Of a stretch of DNA of 64,000 nucleotides, positions 13,801 through 25,274 are shown one piece after another. The notes beneath the pieces are model-generated. The model had not been told where the DNA came from, ran no database searches, and saw only the letters and a list, made by a program, of their open reading frames with translations. Numbering within the stretch: the first letter of the stretch is position 1; every line of letters starts with the position of its first letter. Both the position numbers and the translations under genes were made by a program. The stretch lies in NCBI GenBank assembly GCA_013397935.1, contig VZRN01004184.1:1440681-1504680 (forward strand), read 5' to 3'. This DNA is from Dasyornis broadbenti. Its lineage: Eukaryota > Chordata > Aves > Passeriformes > Dasyornithidae.

Positions 13801-14203
13801 AGAAGTTTATCTACAGGTCCTCTTTCACAATGAATTTTGACTATTCCATGGTGCACATCATGACAGGGTCTCTTAAGAGAACAGGTTTCATGCAATGTGA
13901 CAAGCAGTATCTATTAGCTATATTTAGGCCTGCAAACATCTTATCTGTAAAGCAAAACCACATTTCCTAAAATAATAGATTCCAGACTACCATCTTACCT
14001 TACACTGAAAGACAGGAACAGAAGAGCTTTCATGTATGGCAAACTCTACATTGGATTCAGTTATAAATGAAGACTAAAGATATTGCAGACAGCCCATACT
14101 GTCAGCTTCTTTCTCTTAAGATGTTTACTTTCAGTGAAAAGCACAATCAAGCATGCAATATGTTTACTAATACAAGAATAAAAAGAATAAAAAAGTAATT
14201 AAC

Positions 14204-14292
14204 CTCTTCTTCAACATTATGGGCGATTCCATTCTGCACTGGTCCAGAATCACTCGGTGGTGTTACTGCAACTTCCACTTTTGCACCTTTCT
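14204..14292 (-). CDS. SLC24A2: SLC24A2 exon: variable part of cytoplasmic loop
   Basis: This 89-nt exon completes a split codon (G from the 15571-15666 exon plus AG) and adds 29 codons, ending in VEEE. The residues include TPPSDSGPVQNG, which resembles the human NCKX2 loop (MTPSSDASEPVQNG). This is the poorly conserved, hydrophilic part of the loop; it has no membrane segment, and its role is probably linker or regulatory. The acceptor AG is at 14293-14294. A second AG follows at once (14291-14292), but using it would shift the frame, so the first is chosen. The donor is weak: GTTAAT instead of GTAAGT. The exon enters in phase 1 and leaves in phase 0, so skipping it alone would break the frame. 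Confidence 0.92.
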
Positions 14293-15570
14293 CTGTGGAT
14301 CATCCATAGATAAGAGTGGGAAAACAACAGATCAGAATATTAAATAACAAACATGCTAGTGAAACAGCTATCATATATTCAATCTGAGCAAATTATCAAA
14401 TATTAAAGGTGAACCATCACCTGTATTAAAAGAGAGGGAAAAAATTTTGTCTTTCATGGCCTAGTACACATTTTGAATAAAAATCTTATGAGCAATGAGC
14501 TAGCATTTAGAGAAATATTTAAGGTCATTGCAATAGTCAGCGCTCTTTTTTTTAGGCTAAACTCCCTGAGCCTAATACTTCAGGTAAAAAGTGACATACA
14601 GCATTCACCCCTGACAGTATTGAATGCAATGCTGCATTTACAGGTAAGGGGATACATTCAATGATATAACTTTTATGGGGATTAGCAATATGAAATGCCT
14701 TACTCAAGTTCAACATGCCTTATGGTATGCTCTTGTGCATAGAAGTAAATACAGCTGTCTAGTTACATTACTGCTATCCTGAGATTCTTCTAAATTAAAA
14801 ATCTGAGATCACAGCCACAGTGGAGTGCCAGACTATCTGTAATTATTTCAGTATATGTGTGTTGTCTCTTAACCCCACAGTCAGCATTATGGTTTATGAA
14901 CAGACTGTCCCAACCAACTGCCTTATTTTGGAAGCAAATAATATATAAATATAATACAAGGTCAGAAAAAAGTGTCAAGTAATAAAATGATTCAGATTTT
15001 ATTGGACACGTTTGTATCTGGTTTTCTAACACAGATAATATGACGAGGTAAAGTAGAGAAAACAGGACATAGTACAGATTTTCTTTAGCATAGGAACTTT
15101 GGAACTAAAATACATATTCTTGCCTTAATGGCACACCTTAGTAAATTAATTTTGCACAATTAGCATAGAAGGGCCTAAATGACTCCCAGCAAGTAGTATG
15201 TAGACCAATCAAATCTTAAATATGAAGGTGATACTATTTTGTGACAAGGCTAGTACCATATATAAGGGTGGTACCAAGGGCGGAAGCTTTTCCTCTCCAT
15301 TTCTGTCACTTTAACACATAACAAAAATCAGCTTTGCTTTTTCTTTGCAACCTGCCAGAAGGCTTTCTATACGCCGTGACTGGTTTTCTATTCTTGCATT
15401 TGTTTACTGTCCCATCCATAATTGCATACTCTTTGGTACAGAGAATCAGAGTATTTTCACTAAAATAGCACAAATTAAGTAAGAGAAAGTAAGGATTAAC
15501 AATCTTCAAACAAAATAAAACAGAGAAAGACTTTCAGGAACAGGTGGCAAATCTGTAATGTTGCACTCAC
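14293..15570 (-). other. SLC24A2: SLC24A2 intron, 1278 bp
   Basis: This short intron lies between two loop exons. It begins with a consensus donor at 15565-15570 and ends at the AG at 14293-14294. I recognise no transposon or other gene in it. Confidence 0.9.
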
Positions 15571-15666
15571 CATGATTAGCAGCTCCATTCTGTCTTTCAC
15601 TGTCTTCTACCTGGCACTTCTTTTTGGCAATCTTATGCAGAATTGAGGCCCTTTCCTTGAACTTCC
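15571..15666 (-). CDS. SLC24A2: SLC24A2 exon: conserved basic segment of cytoplasmic loop
   Basis: This 96-nt exon encodes a highly recognisable NCKX2 loop segment. KFKERASILHKIAKKKC is followed by an acidic/polar tail ending ERQNGAANH; human NCKX2 has KFREKASILHKIAKKKC and ERQNGAANH. The acceptor has a pyrimidine-rich tract (tgttttattttag) and the donor is consensus GTGAGT (15565-15570). Both boundaries are phase 1 and the length is divisible by three, so the exon could in principle be skipped without a frameshift. The basic KIAKKK cluster faces the cytoplasm; any membrane-lipid or regulatory contact is speculation. It lies 1278 nt upstream of the next exon in transcription order. Confidence 0.96.
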
Positions 15667-15831
15667 CTAAAATAAAACATTGTCATTATTACAATGCAGC
15701 CTTTTTGAGAAGCTATGTTTCTTTGCCATAGCTTAGGCTCCATAGATCAGTGTTGACAATTCATGTCAATTCCTCCTCAAACAGCAAATATGCTATTAAA
15801 CATTATCTCATATTCCTATATATAGGGTGGT

Positions 15832-15833
<2 letters not shown>

Positions 15834-15863
<30 letters not shown>
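15834..15863. repeat. T30 homopolymer
   Basis: Thirty consecutive T on the plus strand (A30 in gene sense), about 170 nt upstream of the 96-nt exon acceptor in transcription order. It is followed 27 bases later by an N, so its length may be unreliable in the assembly. Confidence 0.95.
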
Positions 15864-15864
<1 letters not shown>

Positions 15865-15889
15865 GAAAAAAAAAGTTAATTTTTGTTTT

Positions 15890-15890
15890 N
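15890..15890. other. Single ambiguous base (N)
   Basis: An N stands between the T30 run and the start of the plus-strand CR1 copy. It probably marks a low-confidence base or a join next to a homopolymer. Confidence 0.95.
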
Positions 15891-15934
15891 TCATCACTTT
15901 GGACTCATCTATGTGTCTGTGATTTCTACTCACT

Positions 15935-17258
15935 TCAGTGCTTGGTGAAATTATGAAGAAGATTATTCTGGGAGTTATTGAAAAACATGTGAAAGACAAT
16001 GTAGTCACTGGTCACAGCCAGCACAACTTCATGAGGGGAATGTCCTGCTTACTGAACCTGATTTCCTTTTATGACAAGCTAACCCACCTAGCTGATCAAG
16101 GGAAGCCAGCTGATGTGATCATTTTGGATTTCAGTAAAGCATTTGATGCTGTCTCTCACAGGATCCTTCTGGACAAAATGTCCAGCCCACAGCTGGATAA
16201 ACACAACATGTCATGGGTGAGCAACTGGCTCATGGGTCCGGCACAAGGGGTACAGTGAATGGGGTGACATCAGCCTGGGGACCTGTCACTGGTGGGGTTC
16301 CACAGGGCACCATCTTCAGCCCTGTGCTCTTCAACATCTTCATAAATGACCTGGACACAGGACTGGAAAGCAACACTGATCAAGTTGACAGATGATACAA
16401 AACCAAGAGGAGCTGTTCATTGTCTCAAGGGCCAGGAGGCCTTGCAGAGAGACCTTGACAAATCAGGGGTCTGGGCAAACACCAACCATATGAAGTCCAA
16501 CAAGGGCAAGTGATGGGTTCTGCTCCTGGGATGAGGCAACCCTGGATGTATGGACAGACTGGGGAATGAGGTGCTGGAAAGCAGTGCCATGGAAAGGGAC
16601 CTGGGGGTTCTCTCAAGTTGAATCTGAGTCAGCAGTGCCATGGCAGCCACGAGGGCCAAGTGTGGGCATCAGGCACAGCATCGCCAGCTGGGCAAGGGAG
16701 GGGATTGTCCCGCTTTGCTGCACTGGGGCAGCCTCACCTTGAGTGCTGGGGGCAGTTCTGCATCATCTGCAATATGAGAAAGACATTAAACTATTACAGA
16801 CCATCCAAAGGAGGGCAATGAAGATGGTGAAGGGCCTTGAGGGGAAGCCGTACGAGGAGCCTCTGAGGTCACTGAGGTCACTGTCAGCCTGGAGAAGAGG
16901 AGACTTGAGGGGAGACCTCATTGCAGTCTACAACTTCCTCTCAAGGGGAAGAGGAGGGGCAGGAATCACTCTCTGTGATGACCAGTGACCTGAGAGAATG
17001 GCCTAAAGCTGTGTCAGGAGAGGTTTAGGTTGGATATTAGGAAAAGGTTCTTCACCCCAAGGATGGTTGGGCACTGGAACAGGCTCCCCAGGGAAGTGGT
17101 CACAGCACCAACCTGACAGAGTTCAAGATGCATTTGGACAATGCTGTCAGGCACATGGTGTGACTTTTGGGGATGGTGTTGGGTAGGGCCAGGAGTTGGG
17201 CTTGACGATCCTTGTGGATGCCTTCCAACTCAGCATATTCTGTGATTCTGTGATTCAG
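15935..17258 (+). mobile_element. CR1 LINE, 5'-truncated inactive copy
   Basis: This plus-strand CR1 begins in the reverse transcriptase domain and runs to the 3' end (attctgtgattctgtgattc, 17237-17256). The first frame (15938-16258) contains CLLNLISFYDKLTHLADQGK and DFSKAFDAVSHRILLDKM. After a frameshift, GGVPQGTIFSPVLFNIFIND follows (16213-16395). The catalytic FADD is changed to LTDD near 16382-16400, so the copy could not encode active enzyme. Later parts carry the ORF2 tail (KMVKGLEGKPYEEPLRSL). The 5' limit is close to a T30 run and an N and is uncertain. Confidence 0.9.
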
Positions 17259-19356
17259 AAGAGGAAGAAGAAATCTCCAGAATACATGATTTTCATATCC
17301 GCTTTTTGAAGGTAAATTTTCTTCTAAACCTGCCAGATTGGGGTTTTGTTTGTCTCCCATGAGGTTAACAATGCAGCTCAACCTCTACACTCTTTCCAGG
17401 GCAAGACATCACATCCTAAGAGAGGCCCTAGGTTCTGTCACTCTTTATTGACCACTGTGTCCAAATGAGACATTCAAACTAGGCAATGTCAAACATGTAA
17501 AACATTAAGTGAAATGAATCCTTTCTCTGCATTGATTGATCTTTCTACATAAGGACTCTTTGGACAGCTTATGACAGCCTGTGTTGTGTAGAAAGTTGAT
17601 GTATCTGCTTTTATTGTTATCCTGATTACTATTGCACTTTCATTCTTTTAAAATATTTTTTTAAAGTTTAATTTGTGGCTATTGTACAGTACACTTCTAA
17701 TTAAGTGCACTATTACGATACAGGGCCTGTAGCTCTTTCAATTCTTCATCTCGAGTTAAAAAATTCCACTGAAAACTGTTGGTGTGCCTGCAGCAAAACC
17801 AGCACAAACTTAAGACCAGAAGGTATTTCAATGGAACTGTATAAAAGACTAACAGTGCAAAGTAAAAGTAAGAAGTCATTAATTAATGCAGTTATTTGGA
17901 TAACAGTCACACTTATTTCCAAGCTAAAAGCCTGAAGAAATTTCAAGCCCACATGGATAAATCATTAGTCAAGAAAGAAATCCTCTCTTCCCTCCTTAAA
18001 ATGAAAGCTTCAAACCCCTGTACCCACACTTTTATATGTGAAGCATATGAGCAGTTCACAGGGACTAGCAACTATCATTTGCTGGGAAGTGGAACTAATT
18101 TCTCGACAGCAAACCACTTGGAAAGTAATAAAAATACCACAAATATTTAATAAGCAGTACTCTCCTTTCCACAGTGCCTATCTTTTCACAAACACATCAT
18201 GCTCCAAAAAAACCCCCAACAAATTAGCAATTCACAATATTTTGCAAGTACTATCTTTTTTGGCAAATAGAGTAAAACGCCTGCAGAATAGTATTTAAGC
18301 ATAGAACACAATCATAAATAACAAGGCATCTCATTATTTCACCACACAGTCTAAGAGACAGAGATTGTAGTTAGAAGGAAAGTAGTAACAAAGTGTTAAA
18401 GAAAGAGTGAAGGAAAGAACAGGAAGTTTTTTTTGGATAGCAGATAAGAGACAAAAAATCAGAAAAAATTGCAAATCATATCCCCAAATATTTTAAGCCA
18501 AAATGCTGAGTCATGGCGGTTCCTAACTTCTTTTTAAAGAGTAGGGGCATTTAAAAATGCTTATCCAGAAGAATGTGTAGATATTAAAAGATGCCTGATG
18601 TAATTTCAGATTGTTAAAGGATTGTGCTAGCTTCAGACTCCAATTCAGCTTTAAATGTTTGAGAATTTGGCTTGTGATGCCACATACATACAAATGCATT
18701 TTATGCAAGCAACGCAAATGATGCAGCTGAGACATTTGCTGAAAAATATCTGTGGAGCCATCCATGTCTTCACCTACTCCAAGACTGCACAGGACTTTTC
18801 AATTAAAGGTACAATTTTAGAGGTTAATTAAAATGATGAAAATTTTAAGGATATTCTAGTATTTTCTTTGAGATTGTTTGAAACTGTGTAGATTCTCTTG
18901 ATGGAGAAACATGGCAATTATTGAACTGAAAAGAAAATGCCTTCACAGAGATTCACACTGGTTTAGATTAGCTTAATTGAATGTGTCCTCCATTTTTCTT
19001 CACATTTACAAAAACCTCCCACCATCTTTAGAAAGAATTTATGACACTGACTTTTAAAAATTTTAAGTTACACCATATCATTCAGGAGACTGTTCCACAG
19101 TTCACTGTCATGGAAGTTAAAATCAACATTTGAAATGGAAAATGTATTTTGTTTTATCTTTATGTCTCAGTATATGCATAGTTCAGTTCACATTGTTTTA
19201 TATCATTACCTTCCTTTTGATTCACACAGTGTAGGTAACAAAAGTGCAAGGAAATTATTAAAAGGCATTATTAACTATCAAGAACATGAAACTGATGAAA
19301 GCAGTAGTACTTGCCTACATGAAGACAGTGACATGTAAAAAGACAGTGGAGCAATG

Positions 19357-19431
19357 CCCTCTCCCTCCCTCCCTTGCTCTCTGCCTCCCTTTCTGCCTCC
19401 CTTTCTCTGCCATTTTCCTCCTCTAAACCAA
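19357..19431. repeat. Polypyrimidine stretch
   Basis: About 75 bases almost wholly C and T on the plus strand, with short units such as ctgcctccctttctgcctcc. It is simple sequence; the open frames on both strands here are low-complexity artefacts. Confidence 0.85.
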
Positions 19432-22400
19432 GTCAAAACATGTTCATTAAAGGGGAAGCACAGAGCTACCAAGAAAAATAAGCAGCTGAGGATATATCTA
19501 AGTCATTCCAATTTTCAGAAAGTCACTATGGTCAATCTTAGGCACACGTCTTTTCTAATGTCTTTTTTCTTATCTTCAAGTGGGGTTACTAAAATAAACC
19601 ATAGGAATTTTATGTTACTGTTCCTATTTCTAGCAGTAAAGTGCCTATGTTTCCTCTGTAACAGTCCTATGTACTATGGTTTGACTATGTAACAGAGATT
19701 TTCACAGCATCTGGTGTAATGAGAGTTTAGGTGAATGAGAATCCATGATTCCATGGACCTAAAATAGGATAAATCGCTACAGAAAATTCTTAATTAATCT
19801 AGGTTCACAAAACTCCAACAGATTTTGCAGCTCATTTTAGTTTGCAAAGAATGAGGTAGAAGGAAGAGCTGATCAAGGCCAGATGATTATCAAAGAAGGT
19901 AGCTTAAAACTAAATTGGTTTTATTTCAATAGACACAAACAAATCAGTATTGCATAATGTAGATATGCCTTGATCTGCCTGAGTAACTGGCATCAGTTGG
20001 CAGAGATTCTCCTCCTGATAAAGGATATATTAAAAAGCCAATCCTTAACTACAATCTAAATTCCAGACTACAGACTCCTTGGGTCAGAAAACCTTTGATT
20101 TGCTGTGAAAACAGTTCTTCAAAAACTCACTCATTTAAAAAATTCAAGACTCTACCATTTGCCTAGTTTTCAGTCTGTGATCAAAGGAAAATTACTGCAT
20201 TGATGTAGCTATAGCCAAGCTTTCATGAGGCTGAAGATGTCAAGTCCGTGGCTGAACTGTACTTACTAACACTGCTCATGGCCTGCTGTGGAACATAACT
20301 AGTCACTCACTACTGATCAATTCCAGAAATCCACCTTACATGCCTTCTCCTTTAACATTAAGATCATGCAGAAGTATCAAATGAAAATACATGCAATTTT
20401 GTCATTTTGTTGGCTATTGGTGAAGCACATTACTGTGAGGGTCTGTTACCATCTTGTAGGGCACATTTACTCTCCCAGTTGGGCTTGCTTAATTCAAAAT
20501 TAATTTAAAGTCCCTTTCAGACCAAGGAGGAACAACCAAAAGAATAGAGATCAGTTTCTAAGATGTGGAGCACAATGGCTTTCTGGCCATTAGGCTGAAT
20601 CTGATTGTGTATTACAGCCTAAACATTTATTTTTGTCTCTGATTGTTCTGATGCAGCAGGAAAAATAAATGCACTTGTGTTTCTCCACTGGAGGATTGAA
20701 AGAATAGTCACTATCTCCACTCCAGGCTTGAGGGCCTAGACATAAGGATGTACTTTATTGCAAAAAAACCCAATGGATTTGTAACTGGATTTATGTGTTC
20801 CTGTGACTAGGTTGCTGTGCAAAAGGTACAAAAACCTCAGTCAAAAAAAGGAAGAGAAAGAAGAAAATGGGTGATGCAAATAAGTGCGATGCAGAGTGAT
20901 AGCAATTAAACGTCTGAAAATCCAAACAGAAAGTTGACAATATAGTACACTTTGATCAAAGTACAATTTCTGGGATACACTGCTCATTACTTGCTTTGTG
21001 AAAGACAAGTGAAAATGATGATGAGAGTTGTATGTGAGAAGGTAAACTGCATCACAGACTCTTGTCAATGTTAGTATTTCTAAAGAGGAAGAGCTTCCTT
21101 TTTATTTCTGCTACTGGATTTTTCCTGTTGCTGCAGAATGGTCCTGAATTATTTATTCATGAGAAGTGCTTTCCGAGATGACATTGAATATTAACAGCAT
21201 TACTTCTGCATAGGCACAGTAATAAGATACACATATATGTATGTATCACACTGCAATAGGTGTTTCCCTACAAATAACTACCTTTAATTGTTAATAGAGC
21301 ATTTAGGAATTTCAGAAGGTTAATTTTGAAATAGTAGATTTAATACTTCACCACAAAAATTAAAAACCTTAACATACCCAGGTTTAAGGCTACAAAGAGA
21401 AATTGCCTCTATCTTGAATGTAATGAAGATATTGAGATAAGACATACTGCAAAAGCTTTACCTTTGGTAGATATATCTGAGTGGCCCAGGTTAATGGCTC
21501 CTTTCAGGTGCTTGAGAAGTCTATTTAAACAACAGAGACACCACTGTTTGCCTGTTAAAATCTTCTTTCAGTCACTTTTAATATTGGTGCCACCCCTGTG
21601 AACAGATGCTTAATCTGGGCCATGGAGGGCAGTGAGGCAAGACCAGTCTATGAGCTCAGGCCTGCTACAGATGACAACAGCATCTTTTGCCCCGGCTGCA
21701 AAGGTGCATGAAACCATCTCCCACAGCAAGCCCCAGAACGGGATGGTTATATTGCTGTATCAACAGCAGATACAGAAAATAGGAAATAGAAGCTATCACT
21801 TCCTATCCTCTCTGAGGAATGATCATGAGCAAGTCATGTAATGAAGATTCTCTTAAAATCTTCAAGATAACTCTATACTAGAAAGCAATTGTTTTTTGTT
21901 TGTTTTTTTTTTTTTTAAACAGACAATTAAGGTATTTGTTTTAAATTCCCAAGATTAAAAACAAGTAGGAATCAGCGGCTAACTTTTCTACAGACCTCAA
22001 GAATTCTACAGATCACCCATCCCCAAACATGCTGCTAATTTCTAAAGTTAACATAATGAAAACATCTGTCTGGCATTATAATCAGAGAGTTGGACAAGAA
22101 ACCTTGATCCTACAGGCAATCAGGTCTCAGTTCAGGGATAATTCCAAACTGTAGAAATGCTGACTGCACTAAGACTAAAAGCATGTGTTGGAAATTTGGT
22201 ACACAGTTAACTGCTTTCCTGAATTAGTATGACAGAACTGCAATGCTTTTGAATCAGCAGAAAAATTTCCTGCGATTTCACTAAGCCCTGATTCAGGCCC
22301 TAATTACTTCCTTCTTGTATTGCTAGAACAAGGATTTCAAACTGCAAATATTTTGCATTGCAATTAAGCATACAGTTAATACTCCAGGAATAAACATGCC

Positions 22401-22710
22401 TAGTTTTTAAAGTTTATTCATTACTTTTCAATAATACAGTAAACTGAAGTCACTTAGTAATTGTTCTCAAACTAGTGATGTGAAAATCCATAAATTAATA
22501 CCTCTTCTTGAGTGCATTGTAAAACATGGCATCAAATAAGCATCTGCAAACTATGTAATACTGTCTCATATAATTTGCAAGTATGGTTTCGCATGTATGT
22601 TCTTTGCTAAAAGCATCCCATTGTATTTCCTTATCTGAAGTAGCAGAACTGAAATGTGGAAAACAAAAACTTGAAAAAAGAGTCGTAACTGATTGAGCCA
22701 TCAATGAAGA

Positions 22711-22716
22711 CATGCA
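22711..22716 (-). promoter_or_regulatory. TGCATG motif after the optional exon
   Basis: In gene sense the intron reads TGCATG about 130 nt downstream of the donor of the 51-nt exon. UGCAUG is the binding motif of RBFOX splicing factors, which usually promote inclusion of an exon when bound downstream of it. The motif is seen; the function is inferred. Confidence 0.45.
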
Positions 22717-22848
22717 AAAAGGTGTTATTAAAAAATGGAGAAACTGAAAATAGGACCAAGAAAAAAACAGAGAAAAATGTAAACACATAAAAGGCGCTCA
22801 AAGGGCTTCAAAAAAAGCTGATACAAACAATTCTAAAATATTTCTTAC

Positions 22849-22899
22849 CTTCTTCAGTCATTGTGTCATAATATTTTAGGTTTCCATATGATCCAAGCT
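22849..22899 (-). CDS. SLC24A2: SLC24A2 optional 17-residue exon
   Basis: This 51-nt exon encodes LGSYGNLKYYDTMTEE plus the split codons at each end. The sequence is nearly identical to the human NCKX2 loop (ELGSYGRLKYYDTMTEEG). A 17-residue segment at this place is known to be optional in mammalian NCKX2, with a shorter form lacking it. Both boundaries are phase 1, so inclusion adds exactly 17 residues; skipping joins GAA-G to GG-AAG and reads on as E-G-K. The donor is GTAAGA (22843-22848). The acceptor tract just before the exon is poor (gtgatgttatag), with better pyrimidine runs only further upstream, which fits regulated splicing. It is isolated in large introns of 15.4 kb upstream and 7.2 kb downstream. 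Confidence 0.95.
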
Positions 22900-25274
22900 C
22901 TATAACATCACAGTAAAAGACACAGAGATAAGGAACCAGCAGACATTCAAGAAATGTACATGTTTTTGCATGTGCTTCATTAACTGGAACAGTGACTATG
23001 CAAAACATTTTGTAGGACAATGAAACATAGATTACAGAAATGGCACTGTTTCCCCCACCCAGAATTTCACAAGTCATTGACTTTAGCCAAAGTGTTAAAC
23101 TTGCTAAAGTGAGATGTAGGAGAAGCACTGAAATCTAAAATTTAGCCTTTTTAAGTTTCTTGCCAATCTGGGGCCTTTACATTTGGGGAAACATAATAAC
23201 CTTGGGAGTACCTAATCAGCAGTAATTATTTTGGTTTTTATTGATGCACCATGATTTTTCAACACTTTTTCACAAAGGTGAATTTCAGTAGAGGCCTGGC
23301 TATTAGTTTTTAATTGTAAAATACTGTGATGATATCAAATTTGATACTTCAAGAGATTCTTTTATTAAAAAAAAAAAAGGGAACCTGCCAAATGAACATT
23401 TCTTACATCATTTGCAGAGACTGAGAATGCCTCATGCCATGTAACTAAAAAATATAGCATATTATAATTGTTATCTTTTTTAGTAATTATGATTGGATTG
23501 TAACGATTTTTCACAGGCATAGTTTATAAAAAACAGTTACAAATATTCATATGCTTTAGCTTGAACAATGCAGTGTCTTAATTGCCCATAAATATGCCCG
23601 ACAGAACAGGACATTAAGTCTCAAAGCAAAGAAAGATGTAATTTAAAGACAGAATTTTAATATATTGTTTTGAAGCAATATAGAATGCATATACTGTTTT
23701 GTAAAAATGTTCTTAGTTTCGCAACAAAATCTTTGTAGCTGCTACTACAATATAAGAAGCTTTTGTCCTACTATCTTGATTTTAGTCCTAAAGATTTAAT
23801 TTCCTTACCTGGAAAGAGCTCCCAATAACTTCAAGATGGACTTCCCTACATACAGCATTTGGAACCACTTGTCCTGTTTAATTAGGGCTCAGCATTTGCT
23901 GATTCTATGGACAGCACCTTTGTTTATACTTATTCTCACTGATCTCTGCCTTCATATGTCTGGGGTCTGCTTTGCTAGAACCTGGGCTGAAGCATTCGCT
24001 GGAGATTCAGGAGAGGGCTGGAACACACATGCCCATAGGAGTTTGCCAAAAGGAGTCTAAGAGTAAGTAAAGAAATGGAGATACATGGAGAACAAAACAC
24101 TGGCAGACAGGGGCTGCACAAATGAGGTTGCCAAAAACATTGCACCATGGCAAAAAACTTCAGAATTAAAAGAATAGCATGAGGCTTCTGATTTAGCAGA
24201 TGAAGCAGTAGAGATTTCAGAGGAAATTAACAACTGTGAATTTTAAATCTCAAAAAAAATTAAAGGGGTGACAGAAAGGCAGGACACTTCACACTCTGGC
24301 AATCCCATTTAAATCTATTTGCTTCCCATCTGAAGTGAGAGATAAAAGACAAACAGGAAAGAATAAAAGGGTCAATCTGACCTTACAGAGACTAAAAAAG
24401 AAGAGAAACAAGGTGATGCATGACAGTGCATTATCTGATGATAATCATGTTCTGGGCACTTCAGCAATTCAACACACCAAGGATTAATCTAGGTTAATTC
24501 TTGAAGGCAGTAAAATTATTTCCAGGAAAACTCTAATCTTGCTGGTGAGATTATGTTCTCCAAAGCTTATAGTCCTATACTCAGAGTGGAACATTTTATA
24601 CAATCATTGGTCCACTGACTGCAATGCACAACAATGATCCCAGAAAACATCAGCTGCATGTATTCACACAAATTATTTTTGACGGTTTCAAGATTACTTT
24701 GGTCAGTGCTGCTTGCCAGCATGACAGGTCTGCCTCCATTATATTGCACTGGCTTCTGCTGTAAAATTTGGACTAAATCTGCTCTTTGTTTTTTAGTTCT
24801 CCTGTATATGATGATATATAACAGCTTTAACAGTAAACTTACTTGAAAAAGAATTGAAAAGGGTACTTGAAAAGTTATCCCCAAATCCAATAGAATTAAA
24901 ATCTGACAATTCCATTTTTGTGAACATGCTATGCAATTCCCATGGTGAGGTCATAGCAGACAGACTGGATGACAGCTAGTACCTGCATCCCTGCTGGTCG
25001 CATGAAACAAAGAAGATGCAGAGATGCAGCTTAACAGCTGATCCCCAACAGTTACAGAGTCACTGAATTAATTTGTTCCCTTCTGCATATTTTACACCAG
25101 AAGAGAACAGAAGGTTCCTGGTAATCCTGTCTGACATTCCTGAAGGATTACAACAACATTTGTCTTATTACCTACTGTTCTATACTGTGTTTGTGGGTGT
25201 CACACCACATCAAAGCAAACAGAAAGAAAAATGATGCTAATGAAGCTACATTATTTGTGATTTCATGTTACATT

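Larger units (their letters stand above)
906..14203 (-). other. SLC24A2: SLC24A2 intron, about 13.3 kb
   Basis: This intron separates the 89-nt and 129-nt exons. It holds a compound CA/GA microsatellite, a long CR1 copy (from 4193), a short CR1 fragment (8337-8570) and a TG-rich tract (10743-10800). From roughly 8.6 to 10.7 kb and 10.9 to 14.2 kb I see only unremarkable AT-rich sequence with short open frames that lack homology or splice context. Confidence 0.85.
15667..22848 (-). other. SLC24A2: SLC24A2 intron, about 7.2 kb
   Basis: This intron lies downstream of the optional 51-nt exon. It contains a T30 run, a single N, a plus-strand CR1 copy (about 15935-17258) and a polypyrimidine stretch near 19.36 kb. 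A TGCATG motif in gene sense lies about 130 nt after the 51-nt exon. The segments 17.3-19.3 and 19.5-22.7 kb show nothing else I can name. Confidence 0.85.
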
